A DNA stretch of 12,248 nt from an uncultured Prevotellaceae bacterium. Lineage in GTDB: Bacteria > Bacteroidota > Bacteroidia > Bacteroidales > Bacteroidaceae. The notes under the pieces were generated by a model that worked only from the letters and a program-made list of their open reading frames with translations, ran no database searches and was not told where the DNA came from. The translations under genes were made by a program, and so were the position numbers. Where the stretch lies: NCBI GenBank assembly GCA_958404085.1, contig CATXZX010000011.1, positions 1 through 12,248 on the forward strand. The letters run 5' to 3'. Below, in pieces: positions 7,217 to 12,248 of the stretch. The first letter of the stretch is position 1, and each line of letters opens with the position of its first letter.

Positions 7217-8944
7217 TTATTTGCCGATCCATTTTTCCAAATCGCGCTGCAATCCCTCCGTATAAAAATGATAATCGCCATCCAGCATATTGCCCTTGCG
7301 GTCGAAGATGACATAGTGGGGGATTCCGTTGAAGCGGAAAAGCTCGCGCAGGTAATTATAGCGGTCTTGGGGCAGGCGATGGCTTGCATAACCCAGCATG
7401 TGTTTCTCCACGTATTCGTTGTAGTCCTTCTCGCTGGGCGAGTCGTCATCGGATGTAATGTACACAAACGTAAAGTCCGGATTGTTTACCAGCTCCTTAC
7501 GCAACGGGGTACTTTTTTCTATGCCCCAACGGCAAGGACCGCAGAACAAGCCCCAAAAATCGACCATCACGTATTTACCCTGGTGGGGACGAAGAATTTC
7601 ACGCATAATCTGCGTCCCCACGGCATCCTTCGGCAACGGTCGGGCTTGGTTTTTCTCGCGTGCCAGCTGGGCATCCGCACGCTCAACGATAGCAGCACGC
7701 AGGATGGGAGTGGGCACAAGTTCGAAGATCCGCTTCAGCGCATAGCTTCTTACCTCCGGTTCCTTAAATTCGTTCATCTGTCTGAAACTATGTGCGCGAC
7801 AGAGTTGTGTAAACAGCGTATTGTCCACGCCGTAACGCACCTTCAGGATGCTGTCCAACTGGTTTATCATCCTGATATCCCAGTCCACCGCTTCTTTTGT
7901 TCCTTCCTTAACCATGTCATCGTAACGATGGCGCAAGTTCGCCGTACCCTTCGGAAACAACTGACGTATCCAGTTGTCCGTGGTATAGGCATACGAAAAC
8001 GCATTCATTACGTCCGGCATCTTTTCCAATGCGGCCAATAGAAGAGCCTTCTCGCCTTCTATCGTATCGCCGCCCTCACGGATGGCGCGGACCGCCTCCG
8101 GGATGTCGAACGCATAATGGCGCGAGCCGGCCACCGGATAACGGAATACAGAGTTTTCGAAGATATTGACGAAATGGGTAAAACCGGAAAGGGAAAAAAC
8201 ACGCGGGTCGTCGAGCGGCATTTCCTTCAGAAAATCATAATAAGCAACCGGAATATGGGCTTCATGCCACAGGTAATTGCGGCTTTTCGGATTGTTTCTT
8301 ATATAATCGAACAAGCCCGTACCCACGGATATGCGGATGTCCATACGCATCAGGTCGGCAGCAAGGGGTACAAGCGGTACGGCGCGTTCCAACGAATCGA
8401 TACGCGCCAATTCCTTATGCATCTTCGAAAGCAGCCAATCGCGGAATTCCAACGGTTTCAGGTTCTTAGTGCCATAACTGACATCGGCAAATCTACCGAT
8501 GACGGGTATCGGATAATCGTTCAACTGACGCGCCACCTCGGCATCGGGCCCCGTGTAAGTCACTAAGCCGGCCGTTTCCCAACCGGATACCTTCTCTGCA
8601 TTTACCGTAACAGAGAGTTTATGGCCTGGTTCCACATAGAACGGTATGTACTTGCGTCCGCCGAAAATAATATGGGATTGCAGGGGATACTGTAACGGCA
8701 GCGTGACATGGAAACGGCCGTCCTCCTCGATGGCTACGACACGCGGAATATCCTCGTCGGTCGCCACATTCTCCAGATAAATCAGGCCGGTACGACCATA
8801 GCGCTCGGGCGTATATCCTTCGAGCTTTCCCTCGACAAGTGTCGGTACTGGTTTTTTCTTGAAGAAGGAACTGGCTCCCACACACGGTACACCGAGTATG
8901 CCGGCAAGCAACAAAAGGACAGAAACAAGACGGAGTTTTCTCAT
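7217..8944 (-). CDS. Exported thioredoxin-fold (TlpA-like) protein
   Basis: A 575-residue protein with an N-terminal signal peptide (hydrophobic core VSVLLLLAGILGV, likely cleavage after CVGA), hence periplasmic or envelope-located. Residues about 35-115 resemble the DUF4369-type beta domain common at the front of Bacteroidetes TlpA-like proteins: a G-x-L-x-G strand, an EEDGRFHVTLPL turn and an FYVEPGHKLSVTV strand. A long mostly helical middle region (about 140-430) has no family I recognise. The C-terminal thioredoxin domain (about 435-575) has VMVDFWGLFCGPCRWGIEKS with the redox pair Cys468/Cys471 and the cis-proline in FNGIPHYVIF (Pro542). It probably reduces or shuffles disulfides of envelope proteins. 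It is a single-gene unit with its own promoter box and terminator. The middle region may be a partner-binding helical scaffold, but that is inference. Confidence 0.82.
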   Translation of the reverse strand: MRKLRLVSVLLLLAGILGVPCVGASSFFKKKPVPTLVEGKLEGYTPERYGRTGLIYLENVATDEDIPRVVAIEEDGRFHVTLPLQYPLQSHIIFGGRKYIPFYVEPGHKLSVTVNAEKVSGWETAGLVTYTGPDAEVARQLNDYPIPVIGRFADVSYGTKNLKPLEFRDWLLSKMHKELARIDSLERAVPLVPLAADLMRMDIRISVGTGLFDYIRNNPKSRNYLWHEAHIPVAYYDFLKEMPLDDPRVFSLSGFTHFVNIFENSVFRYPVAGSRHYAFDIPEAVRAIREGGDTIEGEKALLLAALEKMPDVMNAFSYAYTTDNWIRQLFPKGTANLRHRYDDMVKEGTKEAVDWDIRMINQLDSILKVRYGVDNTLFTQLCRAHSFRQMNEFKEPEVRSYALKRIFELVPTPILRAAIVERADAQLAREKNQARPLPKDAVGTQIMREILRPHQGKYVMVDFWGLFCGPCRWGIEKSTPLRKELVNNPDFTFVYITSDDDSPSEKDYNEYVEKHMLGYASHRLPQDRYNYLRELFRFNGIPHYVIFDRKGNMLDGDYHFYTEGLQRDLEKWIGK

Positions 8945-8976
8945 ACAAGTAAGTTATTAAATTCAACTAATAGGCG

Positions 8977-8984
8977 CAAATATA
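8977..8984 (-). promoter_or_regulatory. -7 box of the thioredoxin-fold gene
   Basis: The minus strand reads TATATTTG, a full match to TAnnTTTG, 32 bases upstream of the ATG at 8944. No convincing -33 TTTG is seen at standard distance, although the upstream DNA is strongly AT-rich. Confidence 0.55.
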
Positions 8985-9084
8985 CCTTTTTAAAACAAAC
9001 TGAAAATAATTTATAACGAAAAATTCGAAGAAATCCCCTGTTTTTAGGATGTAAATCCATGTAAAAAGAAAAAAAATGATGCAA

Positions 9085-9135
9085 ACGGGGCAGAACCTCC
9101 CTCCGGACATTCGGCAAAACGGCCGGCTGCCCCGT
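9085..9135 (-). repeat. Long hairpin next to a T-run (minus strand)
   Basis: A 9-bp perfect inverted repeat, acggggcag (9085-9093) and ctgccccgt (9127-9135), encloses 33 bases that can form further short pairs. On the minus strand it is followed, after eight bases, by eight T (9076-9069) and then five more (9067-9063). This looks like a degenerate terminator for a minus-strand transcript coming from the structured region, although the T-run is further from the stem than usual. Confidence 0.4.
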
Positions 9136-9159
9136 CACAGCCTTACCAACAACAGCCTG

Positions 9160-9185
9160 GGCCCGGCAAAAAACACAGCCGGGCC
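9160..9185. repeat. GGCCCGGC hairpin
   Basis: ggcccggc (9160-9167) and gccgggcc (9178-9185) form a perfect 8-bp stem around the A-rich 10-base loop aaaaaacaca. Neither side has a proper T-run. It is the first of a series of GGCCCG-based inverted repeats. Confidence 0.55.
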
Positions 9186-9203
9186 AGATGTTTTAAAACA
9201 AGA

Positions 9204-9228
9204 GGCCCGAATTTCAAAAAAACGGGCC
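9204..9228. repeat. GGCCCG/CGGGCC hairpin
   Basis: ggcccg (9204-9209) and cgggcc (9223-9228) pair around a 13-base A-rich loop. The right arm is itself part of the palindrome cgggcccg (9223-9230), so alternative pairings with the hairpin at 9160-9185 are possible. Confidence 0.45.
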
Positions 9229-9387
9229 CGGAATACGTACCTCCGAGGAGCATGGCCCGCGCCCGGCCCGCATACGACGCTCCGCCTGCCCCGCACACCA
9301 AACAACACGGCCCGCGGAAATACGGCAAACTATCCGGACGGCCGATAAAATGACGGTTCCTAAGAAACCGTTTCACCGAAAAAGCAG

Positions 9388-9395
9388 TAACTTCG
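9388..9395 (+). promoter_or_regulatory. Possible -7 box of the DUF4893-like gene
   Basis: TAACTTCG differs from TAnnTTTG at one position and lies 88 bases before the ATG at 9484. It is followed by the same CAC triplet as the candidate box at 10229-10236. No -33 element is evident, so this is a weak call. Confidence 0.25.
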
Positions 9396-9483
9396 CACTA
9401 CCGTCCGAAAAACCGCGGACAGGCATCACCGGAAAACCGGCCTGCCGCCGTCCCGGTGAACAACCATTTATCGTTATTCCGTT

Positions 9484-10149
9484 ATGAAGAGAATCATACT
9501 TATCCTTCCGCTATTGCTATCGGGCAGCCTGCAAGGGAGCATCCCGCCCCCATCCGCCGGACAAGCACACGAACGCCCCCTGCAGACCATGGCCTACGGG
9601 CGTACCGGCACGGCCGAGCCGGCCGACTCCCTCGACCAGTCCCTGACCGGTATCATCAGGCCGTGCGACCTCGACCTCCTGACCGGCGACCGGGAACAGG
9701 CACTTTCCATACTGGAACGTCTGACCGCCGATGCCTACGCCCTGAACGAAACGCCAACCGTCAAAGGACTGCTGACAGCCAGCCCGCAGCGCCTTACCCT
9801 TCAGGAACTGCCGGCCTACCGGAAGGTACGCTCCATTCAGGTGAACGATCTCGGAATCTTTTCGTACCCCTACTTCAACTGCCGCTTCAGAACAACCGGC
9901 GGCAAGCTCTTCTTTGAAAAGACGACGGGAAGCCAGCGCAAATCGGGCCATATCTATGACAACCGTAGCGGCTCGAAAGTGTTTCTGGGCGGATGGTCGG
10001 TAAACAACGACCCGCAGACCACCTACGGCAGCGAGAACTCGGTGGCCGGGAAGGTCTACAAAATCGGCCGCGACAAGGTCGTCATGCTTTTTCTGGCAGG
10101 CGACAAACGCTCGTTCGAGCTGTACGAACTGAAAAAACAACCCCGATGA
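9484..10149 (+). CDS. Exported DUF4893-like protein
   Basis: A 221-residue protein beginning MKRIILILPLLLSGSLQGS, a short signal peptide with probable cleavage near residue 18, so the product is likely periplasmic. Residues about 45-105 contain a helical lead-in (LTGDREQALSILERL, PTVKGLLTASPQRLTLQEL). The C-terminal region (about 110-218) matches my recollection of DUF4893: a YRKVRSIQV strand, YPYFNCRFR, then FFEKTTGSQRKSGHIYDN with the conserved TGSQR-x-SG core (148-155), a KVFLGG strand (165-170), and a final segment predicted to be beta-strand. The family has no established function; a lysozyme-inhibitor-like or ligand-binding fold would be speculation. The gene is not obviously co-transcribed with a neighbour: the next plus-strand gene starts 106 bases downstream. 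The long structured region directly upstream may be its leader. Confidence 0.65.
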   Translation: MKRIILILPLLLSGSLQGSIPPPSAGQAHERPLQTMAYGRTGTAEPADSLDQSLTGIIRPCDLDLLTGDREQALSILERLTADAYALNETPTVKGLLTASPQRLTLQELPAYRKVRSIQVNDLGIFSYPYFNCRFRTTGGKLFFEKTTGSQRKSGHIYDNRSGSKVFLGGWSVNNDPQTTYGSENSVAGKVYKIGRDKVVMLFLAGDKRSFELYELKKQPR

Positions 10150-10228
10150 CCGCATCTGACTGCCCGCTATCGCAATAAAAACAAGAAATAAACTTCGTTC
10201 GGCATCGGACTTTCGACCTATTTTACCG

Positions 10229-10236
10229 TATTTTCG
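10229..10236 (+). promoter_or_regulatory. Possible -7 box of the truncated lipoprotein gene
   Basis: TATTTTCG matches TAnnTTTG with one mismatch and sits 19 bases before the ATG at 10256, a short leader. This and the box at 9388-9395 share TTCGCAC at the 3' side. Weak call without a -33 element. Confidence 0.3.
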
Positions 10237-10255
10237 CACAGACAAAGCAACAGAC

Positions 10256-10678
10256 ATGAAGCGAAACCATACTTCCGGAAACGCAGAGGCCATACGGAGG
10301 CTCCTTTACAAGGTGTTGCCGCTCCTGCTCTCCGTCCTTGCAGGAAACGGATGCAACCACCGTCCCGAGAGGGCCGTGCCGCGTCCGGCCCCTTCGGTAT
10401 ACTACTGGCGCACCACGTGGAAACTGTCCGCTACGGAACGGGACTTTCTGCACACCCACCGCATCGGAAAAATCTACCTGCGCTACTTCGACGTAAGCAT
10501 GCAGGACGATGCGGCCGTCCCCGTAGGCACGGTAGCGTTCAGGGACAGCCTGCCCGCCGCCATGGAGTTCGTGCCCACCGTATTCATCGACGAACGGTGC
10601 CTGCGCGGAGACGTGAAGGACCTGGCTGAACGCATCGTGAAACGCATCGGCCGCATAACGGACACATATTCACGATAG
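10256..10678 (+). pseudogene. Lipoprotein-like gene, 3'-truncated at the xylA junction
   Basis: A 140-residue frame with a basic N-terminus, a hydrophobic segment (LLYKVLPLLLSVLAG) and Cys33, a plausible though non-canonical lipobox cysteine (preceded by GNG). The mature part reads PSVYYWRTTWKLSATERDFL, HRIGKIYLRYFDV and FVPTVFIDERCL. I recall this as the opening of a Bacteroidetes hypothetical-lipoprotein family whose members are several hundred residues long and continue after a similar LAERIVKRI helix. Here, after VKRIGRI, the frame enters sequence that on the opposite strand is the last codons of xylA, and it stops at a TAG at 10676-10678. The product therefore looks like the N-terminal third of a longer protein. 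The two genes have no terminator between them, unlike every other convergent pair in the window. No function is known; cell-envelope location is inferred. Confidence 0.6.
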
Positions 10679-11972
10679 CCTCGTAGAGTTCCTGCTTTCC
10701 GCTGGTCTGCTTCGGCTCGCCTTGGGTCTTGGCGTATGCCACCAGCTCTTCGAGCGTCATCTTGCCCTCTTCGAACTCACGGCCTTTGCCGCTGTCGAAC
10801 GAAGCATAGCGGTCGGCCAGCATCTGCTTGTAGGGAGATTCCTCCAACAGGCGTGCCGCATTTTCGAGCGCCCGTGCCATGGCGTCCATGCCGGCAATGT
10901 GTGCGATGAAGATGTCCTCGAGGTCGGTCGAGTTCCGGCGGGTTTTCGCATCGAAGTTGGTACCGCCGTTGCCGAAACCGCCGTTGCGGATGATCTGCAT
11001 CATGGCCTGCGTCAGTTCGAAGGAGTCGACGGGGAACTGGTCCGTGTCCCATCCGTTCTGCGCATCGCCGCGGTTGGCGTCGATGGACCCGAGCATGCCG
11101 TTGTCCACGGCCACGGCCAGTTCATGCTCGAACGTGTGGCCGGCCAGCGTAGCATGGTTCACTTCGATGTTCACCTTGAAGTCCTTGTCCAGCCCGTGTG
11201 CCTTCAGGAAGCCGATGACGGTCTCCGTATCTACATCGTACTGGTGCTTGGTAGGCTCCATGGGCTTCGGCTCTACGAGGAAAGTTCCTTTGAAGCCGCG
11301 CGAACGGGCATAGTCGCGTGCCATGCGCAACATTTGTGCGAGGTGTTCTTTCTCGCGCTTCTGGTCTGTGTTCAACAGCGACATATAGCCCTCGCGTCCG
11401 CCCCAGAACACGTAGTTCGTACCGCCCAGTTCGATGGTGGCGTCTATGGCATTCTTAATCTGGACAGCAGCCCGTGCCACCACGTCGAAATCCGGATTCG
11501 TAGCAGCGCCGTTCATGTAGCGCGCATGGCCGAACACGTTGGCCGTACCCCACAGCAACCGGATGCCCGTCTCCTCTTGTTTTTGTTTGGCATAGGCCAC
11601 GATGGCCTTCAGGTTGGCCTCGTATTCCTCGATGGTATCGGCCTCTTCGCACAGGTCTACATCGTGGAAACAATAATACTCGATGCCCAGCTTCTGCATA
11701 ATCTCGAAACCGGCATCCATCTTGTCGCGTGCGGCCTGAAGTTTGTCCGAAGCGCTGTTCCAGGGGAACTTTTTCGTCCCGCCGCCGAACTGGTCGGTAC
11801 CCTCGGCACACAGCGTATGCCACCAGGCCATGGAGAAGCGCAGCCAGTCCTTCATTTTCTTACCCATCACCACTTTCTCCGCATCATAATAGCGATATGC
11901 CAGCGGATTCTTGCTTTCAGTTCCTTCAAAACGGATTTTCCCTATCTCGGGGAAGTACTCTTTTGTAGCCAT
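10584..11972 (-). CDS. xylA: Xylose isomerase, with aberrant C-terminal extension
   Basis: This cytoplasmic enzyme converts D-xylose to D-xylulose. The first 436 residues look complete for the long (class II) Bacteroidetes form, usually about 438 residues. Active-site residues are present: His103 and Asp106 (YYCFHDVDLCEE), Glu234 and Lys236 (FLVEPKPMEP), Glu270 and His273 (NIEVNHATLAGH), Asp298, Asp309 and Asp311 (GSIDANRGDAQNGWDTDQF), and Asp341 (TNFDAKTRR). The family normally ends one or two residues after QELYEAIVNM; here, beyond Met436 (codon ending at 10665), the frame runs on for 26 unrelated residues rich in Cys and Arg to a TGA at 10584-10586. That tail is antisense to the lipoprotein-like gene, so it is probably a junction artefact or the scar of a deletion. 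The xylulokinase gene lies 62 bases upstream on the same strand, indicating a xylB-xylA operon. Confidence 0.93.
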   Translation of the reverse strand: MATKEYFPEIGKIRFEGTESKNPLAYRYYDAEKVVMGKKMKDWLRFSMAWWHTLCAEGTDQFGGGTKKFPWNSASDKLQAARDKMDAGFEIMQKLGIEYYCFHDVDLCEEADTIEEYEANLKAIVAYAKQKQEETGIRLLWGTANVFGHARYMNGAATNPDFDVVARAAVQIKNAIDATIELGGTNYVFWGGREGYMSLLNTDQKREKEHLAQMLRMARDYARSRGFKGTFLVEPKPMEPTKHQYDVDTETVIGFLKAHGLDKDFKVNIEVNHATLAGHTFEHELAVAVDNGMLGSIDANRGDAQNGWDTDQFPVDSFELTQAMMQIIRNGGFGNGGTNFDAKTRRNSTDLEDIFIAHIAGMDAMARALENAARLLEESPYKQMLADRYASFDSGKGREFEEGKMTLEELVAYAKTQGEPKQTSGKQELYEAIVNMCPLCGRCVSRCVQPGPSRLRAGTVRR

Positions 11973-12034
11973 AATCTTATTTTGTTTATGTAAATATCCA
12001 CAGACAGTTGCCTGTTAATTCGTTGTTATAAGTC

Positions 12035-12248
12035 TCAACAGCCTATTGTTTGTTCCAAGCAGGCCTTCCAGCGTGCATAGGCTTCTTCGTAAGCCTCGCG
12101 GTCGGCGGGGCGGGGCTCTATCACGGCCCGTTTTTCGAGCGCGGCGAAGGCCTCGTCATGACCGGCATAAATGCCTGCGCCGATACCGGCTCCGCGTGCC
12201 GCACCGGCTGCGCCGTCGGTTTCGTAAAGCTCGATCGTAGCCCCCGTC
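12035..12248 (-). CDS. xylB: Xylulokinase, C-terminal fragment
   Basis: The minus strand is open from the window edge to a TGA at 12035-12037, giving about 71 residues. They read TGATIELYETDGAAGAARGAG near the edge, then GIYAGHDEAFAALEK and EAYARWKACLEQ, matching the end of FGGY-family xylulokinases: the glycine/alanine-rich helix of the ATPase domain II and the closing helix. The enzyme phosphorylates D-xylulose to D-xylulose 5-phosphate for the pentose phosphate pathway. The gene precedes xylA by 62 bases with no terminator and no TAnnTTTG box between them, so the two are probably co-transcribed. Assignment as xylulokinase rather than another FGGY kinase rests partly on that neighbour. The N-terminal domain lies beyond the window. 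Confidence 0.85.
   Translation of the reverse strand, partial: TGATIELYETDGAAGAARGAGIGAGIYAGHDEAFAALEKRAVIEPRPADREAYEEAYARWKACLEQTIGC

Larger units (their letters stand above)
9061..9483. other. Structured GC-rich intergenic region between divergent genes
   Basis: This is most of the 540-base gap between the thioredoxin-fold gene (-) and the DUF4893-like gene (+). The part from 8945 to about 9080 is AT-rich and promoter-like. From about 9085 to 9460 the DNA turns GC-rich, broken by A-tracts, and holds at least six inverted repeats: 9085-9135, 9160-9185, 9204-9228, 9353-9371, 9403-9420 and 9426-9459. Six copies of GGCCCG lie between 9160 and 9314, and a 12-bp palindrome tgttttaaaaca at 9189-9200. 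I recognise no tRNA, tmRNA, RNase P or SRP RNA signature. The small frames crossing it are proline/arginine-rich and not convincing proteins. It could be a long structured leader, an unannotated small RNA on either strand, or the remains of a repeat element. Confidence 0.45.

Noticed and set aside
9076..9348. Possible 90-residue plus-strand protein in the structured intergenic region
   Set aside because: An ATG follows an A-rich stretch, but the translation is a Pro/Arg/Asn-rich low-complexity sequence spread over several DNA hairpins, with no hydrophobic core or family resemblance.
9143..9376. Possible 77-residue minus-strand protein (MKRFLRNRHFIG...)
   Set aside because: It crosses the same inverted repeats, has no clear promoter box, and its Gly/Cys/Leu-rich tail is typical of chance frames in GC-rich DNA.
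9061..9483. tmRNA, RNase P RNA or 6S RNA in the structured gap
   Set aside because: No tRNA-like ends, CCA, GAGGAAAGUCC-type core or other diagnostic motif was found on either strand.
10722..11993. A 423-codon open frame antisense to xylA
   Set aside because: It is a shadow of the highly conserved xylose isomerase sequence; its translation shows no domain.
1..12248. CRISPR array, insertion sequence, tRNA or phage module
   Set aside because: No regularly spaced direct repeats, transposase or integrase frames, or cloverleaf-forming sequences with the expected conserved bases were seen.

Overview
The window comes from a Bacteroidales bacterium. It carries a Bacteroides-type NAD-dependent malate dehydrogenase, a Bacteroidetes-type xylose isomerase, a ~594-residue long-form Xaa-Pro aminopeptidase, a TlpA-like thioredoxin protein with an N-terminal beta domain, and several matches to the Bacteroidetes -7 promoter element TAnnTTTG. 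Coding sequence is moderately GC-rich and intergenic sequence is AT-rich, with one exception (about 9085-9460). The genus cannot be fixed by eye.

Layout. 1-308 (+): 3' end of a CorC/HlyC-type membrane protein gene. It converges on a minus-strand pair, Xaa-Pro aminopeptidase (978-2763, frameshifted as given) followed by a gamma carbonic anhydrase family protein (386-922), with a shared bidirectional terminator at 327-369. 2999-4000 (+): mdh, divergent from the aminopeptidase and ending at a strong bidirectional terminator (4029-4070). 4164-6968 (-): a large secreted glycoside hydrolase with an N-terminal NPCBM-like domain. 7217-8944 (-): an exported thioredoxin-fold protein with its own terminator (7127-7171). 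8945-9483: a 540-base gap; its right-hand part is GC-rich and full of inverted repeats and GGCCCG motifs. 9484-10149 (+): exported DUF4893-like protein. 10256-10678 (+): the 5' part of a lipoprotein-like gene, apparently cut off where it runs into the 3' end of xylA (10584-11972, -). 12035-12248 (-): C-terminal end of xylulokinase, upstream of xylA in a xylB-xylA operon.

How the genes fit together. xylB and xylA form the D-xylose isomerase/kinase route into the pentose phosphate pathway. The glycoside hydrolase is a probable polysaccharide-degrading enzyme, but no SusC/SusD pair or regulator is visible. Malate dehydrogenase, the aminopeptidase and the carbonic anhydrase-like protein are housekeeping functions.

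The most notable points are two apparent lesions and one unexplained stretch: a one-base frameshift in the aminopeptidase (near 2100-2106), a lipoprotein/xylA junction near 10660-10668 that truncates one gene and gives xylA an aberrant C-terminus, and the structured intergenic region. I see no CRISPR array, tRNA, rRNA or insertion sequence, and nothing I can defend as a new multi-gene system.
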